This document shows, piece after piece, positions 16,320 to 25,082 of a DNA stretch of 44,250 nucleotides (its first letter is position 1; each line of letters starts with the position of its first letter). The notes under the pieces were generated by a model. That model did no database searches, had not been told where the DNA came from, and saw only the letters and a program-made list of their open reading frames with translations. Made by a program: the position numbers and the translations under genes. Origin of the DNA: an uncultured bacterium (GTDB lineage Bacteria; Bacillota; Clostridia; Oscillospirales; Ruminococcaceae); contig CAJMLV010000024.1 in the NCBI GenBank assembly GCA_905214345.1, positions 1 to 44,250 on the forward strand. Direction: 5' to 3'.

Positions 16320-18668
16320 TCACACAAAGCCCAGCAGCAGGCCCACGACCCGGACCAGAGCTGCCGCCAGCCAGGCGATGACGCACTGGCCCACCACCAC
16401 GGCTGCCGCCCACTTGGTGCCCAGTTCCCGCTTGATGGAGGCCACCGCCGCCACGCAGGGGGTGTACAGCAGGCAGAAGGCCAGCAGACCGGCCGCCGCC
16501 AGCGGGGTGATGGTAGCCAGCAGCTGATCGGTGGAACCGAAGAGCACCGACAGGGTGGAGACCACGCTCTCCTTGGCCATGAAGCCGGAGATGAGGGAGG
16601 TGGAGATGCGCCAGTCCCCGAAGCCCAGGGGGGCAAAGATCGGGGCGATCCAGCCGGCCACCACCGCCAGAATGCTCTGCTGAGAGTCGGACACGATGGC
16701 CAGGTGGGTGTCAAAGGTCTGCAGGAACCAGATCACGATGGTGGCCACAAAGATCACCGTGAAGGCACGCTGCAGGAAGTCCTTGGCCTTTTCCCACAGC
16801 AGCTGGCCCACGTTCTTGGCGCCGGGCAGGCGGTAGTTGGGCAGTTCCATGACGAAAGGTACCGCCTCGCCCCGGAAGAGCACGCCCCGCAGCAGCAGCG
16901 CCATGAGGATACCCACCGCGATGCCGCCGAAATAGAGGGCGAACATCACCAGCCCCGCCTTGCCGGGGAAGAAGGTGCTGGCAAAGAAGCCGTAGATGGG
17001 CAGCTTGGCGGAGCAGCTCATGTATGGGGTGAGCAGGATGGTCATTTTGCGGTCCCGCTCGGAAGGCAAAGTGCGGCTGGCCATGACACCGGGAACGGTG
17101 CAGCCGAAGCCGATGAGCATGGGCACGATGCTGCGGCCGGAAAGGCCGATCTTGCGCAGCAGCTTGTCCATGACAAAGGCCACGCGGGCCATGTATCCGC
17201 TGTCCTCCAGCATGGAGAGGAAGAAGAACAGGGTGACGATGATGGGCAAGAAGCTGAGCACGCTGCCCACACCATTGAAGATACCGTCAATCACCAGGGA
17301 GTGGAGCACCTCGTTCACCTGCAGGGCGGTCATGGCCGCATCCACGGCGCCGGTCAGGGCGGCGATGGCCCATTCCAGCACCGCCGACAAAGCGGCGCCG
17401 ATGACGTTGAAGGTGAGGAAGAACACCAGCGCCATGATGCCGATAAAGCAGGGAATGGCGGTGTAGCGGCCGGTGAGGATCTTGTCCATCCGCACGCTGC
17501 GCAGGTGTTCCTTGCTTTCGTGGGGCTTGACCACCGCCCCCGCGCAGACCTTCTCAATGAAGGTAAAGCGCATGTCCGCAATGGCGGCGGCGCGGTCCAG
17601 GCCGCGCTCCTCCTCCATCTGACGGATGATGGATTCCAGGGTCTGCTTTTCGTTGTCGCTGAGGCCCAGCTGGTCCAGGATGGGGGTGTCCCCTTCCGCG
17701 ATCTTGGTGGCGGCAAACCGCAGAGGGATGTCCGCCGCCTGGGCGTGGTCCTCGATGAGGTGCATGATGCTGTGCAGGCAGCGGTGTACCGCGCCGCCGT
17801 GGTCGTTCACATCGCAGAAATCCTGACGTCCCGGGCGTTCCTGGTACTTGGCCACATGCAGGGCGTGGGACACCAGTTCATCGATGCCCTCGTTCTTGGC
17901 GGCGGAAATGGGCACCACCGGGATACCCAGAGCGGATTCCATCTCGTTCACACGGACGGAACCGCCGTTCTCCCGCACCTCGTCCATCATGTTCAGGGCC
18001 AGCACCATGGGGATGTCCAGTTCCATCAGCTGCATGGTCAGGTAGAGGTTGCGCTCGATGTTGGTGGCGTCCACAATGTTGATGATGCCCCGGGGATGCT
18101 CGTTGAGCAGGAAGTTGCGGGTGACGATCTCCTCGCTGGAATAGGGGGACATGGAGTAGATGCCCGGCAGGTCGGTGACGCTGGTGGCCGCCTTGCCCCG
18201 GATGGGTCCGTCCTTGCGGTCTACCGTCACACCGGGGAAGTTGCCCACATGCTGGTTGGAGCCGGTGAGCTGGTTGAACAGAGTGGTCTTGCCGCAGTTC
18301 TGGTTGCCCGCCAGGGCAAAGGTGAGCACCGTGCCTTCCGGCAGGGGGTGTTCGTCCGCCTTGCTGTGGTATTTGCCGCTTTCGCCCAGGCCCGGGTGGG
18401 GAATGGACTTTTTGCGGGCCACGGCGGCGGTCTGGGCCGCATCGCCCACATCGGTGATCTCGATCTTTTCGGCGTCGGCCAGACGCAGGGTCAGCTCATA
18501 GCTGTTGATGCGTACTTCCACAGGGTCGCCCATGGGCGCGAATTTCACCATGGAAACCTTGGCGCCGGGGATGAGCCCCATGTCCAGCAGATGCTGACGC
18601 AGCGCACCTTCGCCCCCCACCGTCACAATGGTGGCGGCTTTGCCGATGGCCAGTTCCTTCAATGTCAT
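16320..18668 (-). CDS. feoB: Ferrous iron transporter, FeoA-FeoB fusion
   Basis: Fe(II) uptake protein of 782 aa in the cytoplasmic membrane. Residues 1-75 form a FeoA SH3-like domain. A linker leads to a GTPase G domain starting with G1 GNQNCGKT (121-128), then the G2 region, DLPG for G3 and NMMDE for G4. From about residue 400 the membrane part has two gate regions, including GFGCTVPGVMASR and SCSAKLPIYGFF. FeoA is usually a separate gene; the fusion occurs in various Firmicutes and Bacteroidetes. The gene is downstream of the Ech operon behind its own promoter, so iron supply sits beside an iron-sulfur-rich complex. AGGAGG lies 11 bases from the start. Confidence 0.95.
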   Translation of the reverse strand: MTLKELAIGKAATIVTVGGEGALRQHLLDMGLIPGAKVSMVKFAPMGDPVEVRINSYELTLRLADAEKIEITDVGDAAQTAAVARKKSIPHPGLGESGKYHSKADEHPLPEGTVLTFALAGNQNCGKTTLFNQLTGSNQHVGNFPGVTVDRKDGPIRGKAATSVTDLPGIYSMSPYSSEEIVTRNFLLNEHPRGIINIVDATNIERNLYLTMQLMELDIPMVLALNMMDEVRENGGSVRVNEMESALGIPVVPISAAKNEGIDELVSHALHVAKYQERPGRQDFCDVNDHGGAVHRCLHSIMHLIEDHAQAADIPLRFAATKIAEGDTPILDQLGLSDNEKQTLESIIRQMEEERGLDRAAAIADMRFTFIEKVCAGAVVKPHESKEHLRSVRMDKILTGRYTAIPCFIGIMALVFFLTFNVIGAALSAVLEWAIAALTGAVDAAMTALQVNEVLHSLVIDGIFNGVGSVLSFLPIIVTLFFFLSMLEDSGYMARVAFVMDKLLRKIGLSGRSIVPMLIGFGCTVPGVMASRTLPSERDRKMTILLTPYMSCSAKLPIYGFFASTFFPGKAGLVMFALYFGGIAVGILMALLLRGVLFRGEAVPFVMELPNYRLPGAKNVGQLLWEKAKDFLQRAFTVIFVATIVIWFLQTFDTHLAIVSDSQQSILAVVAGWIAPIFAPLGFGDWRISTSLISGFMAKESVVSTLSVLFGSTDQLLATITPLAAAGLLAFCLLYTPCVAAVASIKRELGTKWAAAVVVGQCVIAWLAAALVRVVGLLLGFV

Positions 18669-18743
18669 GTTCCTGTATGCCTCCTGGCTGCTTTCCCATC
18701 ATCCTCATATTGCGGATGGTTTCTATCATTCATAACCCATTGT

Positions 18744-18772
18744 ATTGTAGCACAATCCGCCCCGCACCTCAA
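18744..18772 (-). promoter_or_regulatory. Promoter of feoAB fusion
   Basis: Minus strand TTGAGG (18767-18772), a 17-bp spacer ending TGC, then TACAAT (18744-18749): an extended -10 promoter. Confidence 0.75.
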
Positions 18773-18774
18773 TA

Positions 18775-18811
18775 CAAAAGGAAAGGCCGCAGCCCGTTTC
18801 CGGGCGCGGCC
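18775..18811 (-). terminator. Intrinsic terminator after ech operon
   Basis: Nested GC stem (GGCCGC 18785-18790 with GCGGCC 18806-18811; inner GCCCG/CGGGC, loop TTTC) followed on the minus strand by TTTCCTTTTG. Confidence 0.78.
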
Positions 18812-18822
18812 GAATCTCTTTT

Positions 18823-19209
18823 TTACTCGTTTTTTGCCGCCGGGGCGGGCTTGGGAGGCGGTGCCGGGCGGGTGAAGGTCTCGCTGGCTTTGGCGGTGGC
18901 CGGGGCGGTATATCCCTGGGCCATGGTCAGGCACTTTTTGGGGCAGACGTTCACACAGTTGCCGCACTGTACGCAATCGAACCGGCTGATGGTCCAGGTA
19001 CCGGCGGCACGGTCCACCGTCAGGGCGCCGGGCGGGCAGCTGCGGGCACACAGGCCGCAGCCGATGCAGGCTTCCACGTTGATCTCCACATGACCCCGCA
19101 TCCGTTCGGGGTAGTGGGCCGGCTCAAAGGGGTAGCCGGTGGTGACGGGTTTGCGGAACAGGTTTTTCAGGGCCGTGCCCGCAAAGGGAAAGAAATTCCA
19201 TTGATCCAT
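18823..19209 (-). CDS. echF: Ech hydrogenase subunit F, 2x[4Fe-4S] ferredoxin-like (NuoI-like)
   Basis: A 128-aa electron-relay subunit. Two [4Fe-4S] motifs are complete: CIGCGLCARSCP (Cys48, 51, 54, 58) and CVQCGNCVNVCP (Cys79, 82, 85, 89). The N-terminus (TALKNLFRKPVTTGYPFEP) matches the NuoI/EchF lead that docks on the membrane arm. The Pro/Ala/Lys-rich tail after residue 100 is not conserved. It passes electrons from ferredoxin towards EchC. Last gene of the operon, 7 bp after echE. Confidence 0.93.
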   Translation of the reverse strand: MDQWNFFPFAGTALKNLFRKPVTTGYPFEPAHYPERMRGHVEINVEACIGCGLCARSCPPGALTVDRAAGTWTISRFDCVQCGNCVNVCPKKCLTMAQGYTAPATAKASETFTRPAPPPKPAPAAKNE

Positions 19210-19216
19210 CCTTGTT

Positions 19217-20296
19217 TCACCTCTCGGTACAGCTGATGCAGGGGTCGATGGTCAGAATCAGCAGGGGCACGTCGGCCAGCTGGCAGCCCTTGAGCATATC
19301 CAGCATGGGCGGAATGTTGCTGGTGGTGGGGGTGCGCAGGCGGAACCGGTCGATGAACTTGGTGCCGTTGGCCTTGACGTAATAGATAGCCTCGCCCCGG
19401 GGCTGCTCGATGCGGGTGAAGTATTCCCCCTGGGGGAAGCCCTTCACCGGCACCGCGATGGGCCCTGCCGGGATCTTGGCCGCCGCCTGGCGGATGAGGT
19501 CGAAGGACTGGCTGATCTCCTTGATGCGCACCTCGCACCGGGCGAAGGAATCGCCCTCGGCGGCGGTGACGGGTTCCAGTTCCAGCTCGTCATAGGCGGC
19601 ATAGCCCAGCAGGCGGGTGTCGTAGGCCACGCCGCTGGCCCGCAGCATGGGGCCCACGGCCCCCATCAGGTTGGCCTGTTCAGCGCTGAGCACCCCCAGC
19701 CCGTGCAGGCGGCTGCCCACAGTGAGGTCCCGCAAAAAGGCCCGGGCGATGGGCTTGAGCTCCTTTTCCATCTCGGCGCAGGTATCCACAATGCCTTTGA
19801 GCATGGCGTCGTCCATATCCTTGAGCACGCCGCCGATGCAGTTCACCGAGAAGATCACCCGGCCGCCGGTGGTGGCGTCAAACATGTCCAGGATCTTTTC
19901 CCGCAGCTTCCAGCTTTCCATGAACAGGCTCTCAAAGCCCATGGCGTCGGCCAGCAGACCCAGCCACAAAAGATGAGAGTGTACCCGGCTCATCTCCATC
20001 CAGATGGTGCGCAGATACCGTGCCCGGGGCGGCACTTCGATGTTCATGATCTTTTCCACCGTCTGGCAGTAGCCCAGACCGTGGCCGAAGCTGCAGATGC
20101 CGCAGACCCGCTCGGCAATATAGACGTATTCCTTGAAGTCCTTGGCCTCCACCAGTTTTTCCAGCCCGCGGTGGACAAAGCCGATGCTGGGCACCGCTTC
20201 CACCACCACCTCGTCCTCCAGCACCAGGTCCAGATGGACCGGTTCGGGCAGGACGGGGTGCTGCGGCCCGAAGGGCACAATGCTTCGTTTTGCCAT
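19217..20296 (-). CDS. echE: Ech hydrogenase large subunit E (NuoD-like, NiFe site)
   Basis: The catalytic subunit of 359 aa that reduces protons or oxidises H2. The two Ni-binding motifs are present: RVCGIC at 63-68 and DPCISC at 351-356. The chain ends three residues later (TER), so there is no C-terminal extension of the kind that maturation endopeptidases remove, and no such protease gene is in the cluster. The order of features is that of NuoD/EchE/CooH-type group 4 hydrogenases. The start lies after AAGG just downstream of echD. Confidence 0.96.
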   Translation of the reverse strand: MAKRSIVPFGPQHPVLPEPVHLDLVLEDEVVVEAVPSIGFVHRGLEKLVEAKDFKEYVYIAERVCGICSFGHGLGYCQTVEKIMNIEVPPRARYLRTIWMEMSRVHSHLLWLGLLADAMGFESLFMESWKLREKILDMFDATTGGRVIFSVNCIGGVLKDMDDAMLKGIVDTCAEMEKELKPIARAFLRDLTVGSRLHGLGVLSAEQANLMGAVGPMLRASGVAYDTRLLGYAAYDELELEPVTAAEGDSFARCEVRIKEISQSFDLIRQAAAKIPAGPIAVPVKGFPQGEYFTRIEQPRGEAIYYVKANGTKFIDRFRLRTPTTSNIPPMLDMLKGCQLADVPLLILTIDPCISCTER

Positions 20297-20300
20297 ATCC

Positions 20301-20654
20301 TTACCCCTTTTCCTTGAACGGCGTGGGCCGCGCGATGCGGTAGAGTTTGTCGTGATAATCCGCCTGGATGCTCTCGATCTTCACCCCGAAGAGTTCGGCG
20401 GTCTCGTTTTCCTGCAGGAAAGCCCCGGGGTACATCTGGGTGATGCTGGGCACCGTTTCGTCGGTGGCCACCGTCAGGCGCAGGGTGCGCATATCGTAGC
20501 TTTTGGCGAAAGAATAGCTCAGTTCATAGCCTTCGGGCAGGCGCGCGGCGCAGATCTGCACTACCCGCCAGCCGTCCATCTTGAACCGGATCACCTGGGG
20601 CATGAACTGGGCCATGGTGATGGGTTCGATGGTGTTGGAAGATTCCATCTTCAT
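20301..20654 (-). CDS. echD: Ech hydrogenase subunit D (NuoC-like)
   Basis: A 117-aa subunit of the peripheral arm, matching the short NuoC-like EchD. The conserved segment is seen as SITQMYPGAFLQENETAELFGVKI (about residues 72-95 in full), where the NuoC family has PSI...W..A...ERE..D.FGI. It has no cofactor ligands. Its ATG follows directly after the echC stop (TGA then ATG), implying coupled translation. Confidence 0.9.
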   Translation of the reverse strand: MKMESSNTIEPITMAQFMPQVIRFKMDGWRVVQICAARLPEGYELSYSFAKSYDMRTLRLTVATDETVPSITQMYPGAFLQENETAELFGVKIESIQADYHDKLYRIARPTPFKEKG

Positions 20655-21104
20655 TCAACTCTCCCCTTTCCCGGCATGTTTGCGGTAGCTCTGGCGCTTT
20701 TCTTCCAGAATTTCCAGCGCCTTCACCACCCCGTCGATGATGGCCTGGGGCCGGGCGGCGCAGCCGGGCACATACACATCCACCGGGATCACCGTGTCGA
20801 TGCCGCCCTTGATGTTGTAGCAATCCTTGAACACCCCGCCGGTGCAGGCGCAGATGCCCACAGCCACCACCACTTTGGGGTTGGGCATCTGCTCATACAG
20901 CTGTTTGACCACCTGTTCGCACTGGCTGTTCACCCCGCCGGTGATAAGCAGGATGTCCGCCTGGAAGGGGTCGCCGGTATTGATGATGCCAAAGCGTTCG
21001 ATGTCGTATTTGGGTGTGGTGCAGGCCAGCACCTCGATGTCGCACCCGTTGCAGCTGCTGGCGTCGTAGTGCAGCAGCCAGGGGGACTTTGCCAGTTTTT
21101 TCAT
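20655..21104 (-). CDS. echC: Ech hydrogenase small subunit C (NuoB-like, [4Fe-4S])
   Basis: A 149-aa small subunit holding the proximal [4Fe-4S] cluster next to the NiFe site. The four likely ligands are Cys18 and Cys21 (SSCNGCD), Cys85 (GICACTGG) and Cys115 (PGCAARP). Unlike soluble hydrogenase small subunits there is no Tat signal. Length and motifs agree with EchC/NuoB. Coupled to echD downstream. Confidence 0.94.
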   Translation of the reverse strand: MKKLAKSPWLLHYDASSCNGCDIEVLACTTPKYDIERFGIINTGDPFQADILLITGGVNSQCEQVVKQLYEQMPNPKVVVAVGICACTGGVFKDCYNIKGGIDTVIPVDVYVPGCAARPQAIIDGVVKALEILEEKRQSYRKHAGKGES

Positions 21105-21120
21105 TGTATGTTCCCCCTTT

Positions 21121-21984
21121 TCAGCGCACCAGCATGAGAATCAGGCCGTTGAGCCCGCCGGTGAGCAGGGTGGCCACCCAGCAGCTGTCCAGCAGGGTGC
21201 GCCACTTCACACGGGCGGCCACGTTGTCCCACAGAATTTCCAGCAGATACACCGCCAGGCAGGCCACGATGGCGATGGGCCAGCTCCACCAGTGTTCGTT
21301 GAGGAAGAAGAGGGCCACGATGCCCAGCATGAGCACCATCTCGTAGTATTCTGCCACATTCATCACCGCCAGGGTGGGGCCGGCCATCTCGGTGGTGATG
21401 CCCTTGACCATCTCCTGATGGGCGTGGTGGCTGGTGGAAAGGTCAAAGGGCGACTTGCGCAGCTTGATGGCGGTGATGAAGATAAAGCCCAGCAGAAAGC
21501 CCGGCATGACCAGCACCGCGCTGTGGGGCTGGCGGATGATGTCCCCCACATGGAAGCTGCCGGTGGCCAGATAGAACCCCACCGCCATGAGCAGGGTCAG
21601 GGGCTCGTAGGCCATCATCTGGATCATCTCCCGCCCGGCACCCAGGGTGGAGAAGGGGGAGGAATCACTGGACGCCGCCATGACCAGGAACATATCGGCG
21701 GTGGACAGAATGAACAGGCACATGAGGATGTCCGCCCCGGCAAAGAGCATGGACCCCGCCACCGCCAGAAAGACCAGATAACTCAGGTTGAGCAGCATCT
21801 GCACGCTGTTCACCGCGATCATCTGCTTGGTGAACAGCTTTTTGATGTCGTAAAAAGGCTGTAGCAGCGGCGGGCCCTTGCGCCCCTGCATCCGGGCGCT
21901 GACACGGCGGTCCAGCCCGTCCAGCAGGCCGCCCACCAGGGGCGCCAGCAGCAGATACGCCAAAACAGAAACAACCGGCATCAT
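21121..21984 (-). CDS. echB: Ech hydrogenase membrane subunit B (NuoH-like)
   Basis: A 287-aa membrane protein with about eight hydrophobic segments, matching NuoH/EchB, which links the peripheral arm to the ion-pumping arm. Visible family features are the N-terminal LDRRVSARMQGRKGPPLLQPFYD (NuoH cytoplasmic loop) and the acidic loop with SPFDLSTSHHAHQE. The start ATG overlaps the echA stop (TGA inside ATGATG at 21979-21984). GGGGGTG serves as ribosome binding site. Confidence 0.94.
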   Translation of the reverse strand: MMPVVSVLAYLLLAPLVGGLLDGLDRRVSARMQGRKGPPLLQPFYDIKKLFTKQMIAVNSVQMLLNLSYLVFLAVAGSMLFAGADILMCLFILSTADMFLVMAASSDSSPFSTLGAGREMIQMMAYEPLTLLMAVGFYLATGSFHVGDIIRQPHSAVLVMPGFLLGFIFITAIKLRKSPFDLSTSHHAHQEMVKGITTEMAGPTLAVMNVAEYYEMVLMLGIVALFFLNEHWWSWPIAIVACLAVYLLEILWDNVAARVKWRTLLDSCWVATLLTGGLNGLILMLVR

Positions 21985-23870
21985 ACCGCACCCCCTATGA
22001 TCACGCAGAGCATGACGATGAGAACCCCGGCCGAGACAATGACGCCGGGCCGCATCAGACGGCGGCGGCCGAACTCGAACCGCAGGTACCAGTTGCTCAG
22101 ATACAGGTGTTCCGGTTCCCCGAAACTGTTGGTAAAGTAGGTGTTGTCACCCTCGTTGATGCCGCCCATGTAGATGGGCACATAGTCCCGGTGGGTGGAG
22201 CGGGTGAGCAGGAACATCAAAGAGGGCACAAACAGCACGCTGACCAGCATGATGGCCATGGTGGTCAGCACGCTCATGGACAGCACCTCGTGGGCGATGC
22301 CGTAGAGTTCCTCAATGATGGGGGTGACCACCTGAGAAGACACCAGCGGGAACAGCAGGCACAGCCCCAGGGTGGCGGCGGCATGGATGTACATGGACAG
22401 ATACTGGTCACCGTGGGTGGCATCCACCACCTTGGCTTTGGTGTGGTGCAGCGAAACCAGCTTGCACAGCCACTTGGTCCAGTAGAGCATGGTGGTGGCA
22501 CTGCCGTACGCCAGGAAGATGACCAGCAGGTAGTTGTCGGCATCCACAAAGGCTTTCAGGGCCACCCACTTGGAAATGAGCATGCCGAAGGGCGCCAGAT
22601 ACATGCCCGCAATGCCGATGCCCATAATGTAGGTCAGGCGGGGCAGGCGCAGCAGCAGGCCGTGCATATCCTCAATGTCACGGGAACCCAGGCAGTTCTC
22701 GATGGAGCCCACCGCCTGGAAGAGCATGGATTTGCTCACCGAATGGAAGATCATCAGCAGCACCGCGGCCCAGATGGTCTCCTCGGCGCCGATGCCCGCA
22801 CAGGCCACGATCAGCCCCAGGTTGGACACGGTGGAGAAGGCCAGCACCTTTTTGCCGTCGTTCTGGGCAATGGCCATCATGCTGGCACAGATGAAGGTGA
22901 ACCCGCCGATGAAGGCCACCGTCATACCGGTCATGTTGTTTGCCATGGCGGGGGCCAGCCGGATGAGCAGATAGACGCCCGCCTTGACCATGGTGGCGCT
23001 GTGCAGCAAGGCGCTGGAAGGGGTGGGTGCCACCATGGCCCCCAGCAGCCAGCTGGAGAAGGGCAGCTGGGCCGACTTGGTCAGACCGGCCAGGGCCAGC
23101 AGCACCACCGGGATGGTGGCGCCGTCCGCCACCAGTTCCGCCAGCTGCACGGTGTGCAGGGTGTGGGCGGCCACCACAATGGCCACCGCAAAGGCAAACC
23201 CGCCCAGCAGGTTCATCCACAAGGCACGGAAGCTGTTGTTCACCGCTTCCTCGGTGCGGGTGTAACCGATGAGCAGGAAAGAGATGACCGAGGTGATTTC
23301 CCAGAAGAAATACATCCAGACAAGGTTTTCAGACAATACCAGCCCGAACATGGCCGCCAGGAAGAAGAACAGCATGGAGAAGAAGAACCCGCTGCGGTCC
23401 TGGCAGTCCTTATGGTGCTGGTGGTATCCCTGCATATAGCCCACGGCGTAAATGCAGATCAGTCCGCCCACCAGCGCGGCGATCATCACCATCAGCATGG
23501 AAAGGCTGTCCAGCTGGATGTGGGTGGCGGATTTCACCGGGCAGGTCAGTTCCGACCAGGCCATGAGCAGGGTCTGCCCCACCGACAAAAGCACCACCGG
23601 GTATTTGCGGTGGCGGATGCTCAGCACCACGATCAGGGCCATGAGGGCAAACTCCCCGGCCAGCATCAGGTGGTCGATGAGAGGCACCGCGCCGCACAGG
23701 CTGACGATGCCGCCACCGCCCTGCAGCCAGGCCCCCAGCAGAAGGAAGGCCAGCACCATGACGACCCCCGCCCCCAGATACACGGCCCGGCCGCGCAGCC
23801 GGGCAGGCAGACAGGGGATCACCAGGGCCATCAGGGCCGGCCAGCCGATCAGAATTGGTATGATGGCCAT
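21981..23870 (-). CDS. echA: Ech hydrogenase membrane subunit A (NuoL/MrpD-like antiporter subunit)
   Basis: A 629-aa ion-translocating subunit of the NuoL/ND5 and Mrp antiporter family, with about 15-16 hydrophobic segments. The proton_antipo_M core is recognisable: NLVWMYFFWEITSVISFLLIGY near residue 195, and PLPFSSW-like AQLPFSSWLLGAMVAPTPSSALLHSATMVKAG with its conserved Lys, near residues 275-310. I start at 23870 because AAGGAGG lies 7 bases upstream; an upstream in-frame Met lies before that site. First gene of the ech operon, preceded by a good promoter. Confidence 0.94.
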   Translation of the reverse strand: MAIIPILIGWPALMALVIPCLPARLRGRAVYLGAGVVMVLAFLLLGAWLQGGGGIVSLCGAVPLIDHLMLAGEFALMALIVVLSIRHRKYPVVLLSVGQTLLMAWSELTCPVKSATHIQLDSLSMLMVMIAALVGGLICIYAVGYMQGYHQHHKDCQDRSGFFFSMLFFFLAAMFGLVLSENLVWMYFFWEITSVISFLLIGYTRTEEAVNNSFRALWMNLLGGFAFAVAIVVAAHTLHTVQLAELVADGATIPVVLLALAGLTKSAQLPFSSWLLGAMVAPTPSSALLHSATMVKAGVYLLIRLAPAMANNMTGMTVAFIGGFTFICASMMAIAQNDGKKVLAFSTVSNLGLIVACAGIGAEETIWAAVLLMIFHSVSKSMLFQAVGSIENCLGSRDIEDMHGLLLRLPRLTYIMGIGIAGMYLAPFGMLISKWVALKAFVDADNYLLVIFLAYGSATTMLYWTKWLCKLVSLHHTKAKVVDATHGDQYLSMYIHAAATLGLCLLFPLVSSQVVTPIIEELYGIAHEVLSMSVLTTMAIMLVSVLFVPSLMFLLTRSTHRDYVPIYMGGINEGDNTYFTNSFGEPEHLYLSNWYLRFEFGRRRLMRPGVIVSAGVLIVMLCVIIGGAV

Positions 23871-23932
23871 AAAATAGCCTCCTTGTGGGATACTCCCGTT
23901 CAAATCGACAGATTTTTTGACAAATTAGTATC

Positions 23933-23961
23933 ATTATAGACCTCTGTTTTCCGATTTACAA
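23933..23961 (-). promoter_or_regulatory. Promoter of ech operon
   Basis: Minus strand TTGTAA (23956-23961), a 17-bp spacer and a consensus TATAAT (23933-23938). Confidence 0.8.
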
Positions 23962-23994
23962 GACTTTCCCCTTGTGGATTTTTGGTTCCGATGG

Positions 23995-24003
23995 TGCTAC
24001 AAT
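23995..24003 (+). promoter_or_regulatory. Extended -10 promoter of hyp operon
   Basis: TGCTACAAT (23995-24003) is an extended -10 box without a clear -35 at 17 bp. It is divergent from, and about 35 bp away from, the ech promoter. Confidence 0.5.
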
Positions 24004-24072
24004 GGAAAAGCACAGCATCTTTTTTTCAACATTTCTTCCGGTTTTGTCCGGTCAGCCAAGGAGGGGAGCGCC

Positions 24073-24414
24073 GTGCATGAACTGTCCATCACACAGAACA
24101 TTCTGGACATTGCCCTGCAGGCCGCGGCCGAACAGAACGCCGCCCATATCCGGGAGATCCGCCTGCGCATGGGGCCATTTTCCGGGGTGGTGCCGGAGTG
24201 CGTGCAGATGTATCTGGACGTTCTGGCCAAGGGCACTGCCGCCGAGGGCGCCAAGATCAAGGTGACTACGGTGCCGCTGAAGGTGCGCTGCCGGGACTGC
24301 GGACGGGAGGGCGAGATCGACCGCGCCCATATCGCCTGCCCTTTCTGCGGCAGTTTGCATTTACAGCGGCTTTCGGGGCGGGAATTTCTGGTGGAAAGTC
24401 TGGAGGTAGACTGA
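24073..24414 (+). CDS. hypA: Hydrogenase nickel-insertion protein HypA
   Basis: A 113-aa nickel metallochaperone. Starting at GTG 24073 (AAGGAGG 8 bases before) gives the invariant M-H-E-L-S N-terminus, in which His2 is a nickel ligand; an upstream in-frame ATG would bury it. The zinc site is CRDCGREG...CPFCG (CxxC and CxxC). HypA delivers Ni to the large subunit (here EchE) with HypB. First gene of the maturation operon, divergent from ech. Confidence 0.95.
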   Translation: MHELSITQNILDIALQAAAEQNAAHIREIRLRMGPFSGVVPECVQMYLDVLAKGTAAEGAKIKVTTVPLKVRCRDCGREGEIDRAHIACPFCGSLHLQRLSGREFLVESLEVD

Positions 24415-24416
24415 AT

Positions 24417-25082
24417 ATGGAGATCAAAGTCTGGCATCAGGTCATGGAATGGAACCAGGATGTGAGCGCCCAGGTGCGCCGCACCCTGAAAGAGCACAAG
24501 GTCTGCCTGATCAACGTCATGGGCAGCCCGGGGGCGGGCAAGACCAGCCTGATCACCGCCCTTATCGCCCGCCTGCGGGAAGAGTTCGCCATCGGCGTGA
24601 TTGAAGGGGACATCACCGGCCAGATCGATGCCGAAAAGATCGCGGCGCTGAAAATTCCGGCGGTGCAGCTGAACACCGACGGTGCCTGCCACATCGAGGC
24701 CATGAGCATCCAGCACATTCTGCCGGATTTTGACCTGGACAGCCTGGACATTCTGTTTGTGGAGAACATCGGCAACCTGGTCTGCCCCGCAGAGTTCGAC
24801 ATCGGGGAGAATTTCCGCATCACCGTGCTGAGCATCCCCGAAGGGGACGACAAGGTGGCCAAGTATCCCCTGATGTTCACCGACACATCCTGCCTGGTGC
24901 TGAACAAGTGCGATATGCTCCCCTATTTTGACTTTGACGTGGACCGGGCTGCCGCCGACTACAAGGGCGTGAACCCGGAAGGCCCGCTGTTCCAGGTATC
25001 CAGCCGCACCGGGGACGGTCTGGAGGAACTCACCGCCCACATCGCCGCCAAGGTGCGCCTGGCCCTGGCCGCCGACGCATGA
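24417..25082 (+). CDS. hypB: Hydrogenase nickel-insertion GTPase HypB
   Basis: A 221-aa SIMIBI-class GTPase. The P-loop is GSPGAGKTS (about 37-45), followed by EGDITGQIDAEKI, the metal site with Cys in GACHIEA, ENIGNLVCPAEFD, and NKCD for guanine recognition. It lacks the N-terminal Cys/His-rich nickel store seen in some species. Starts 2 bp after hypA; stop overlaps the hypF start (ATGA). Confidence 0.96.
   Translation: MEIKVWHQVMEWNQDVSAQVRRTLKEHKVCLINVMGSPGAGKTSLITALIARLREEFAIGVIEGDITGQIDAEKIAALKIPAVQLNTDGACHIEAMSIQHILPDFDLDSLDILFVENIGNLVCPAEFDIGENFRITVLSIPEGDDKVAKYPLMFTDTSCLVLNKCDMLPYFDFDVDRAAADYKGVNPEGPLFQVSSRTGDGLEELTAHIAAKVRLALAADA

Noticed and set aside
19217..21104. Respiratory complex I (nuo) fragment.
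   Set aside because: The NuoD-like subunit retains both Cys pairs for NiFe binding, which complex I lacks, and a full hyp set is adjacent.
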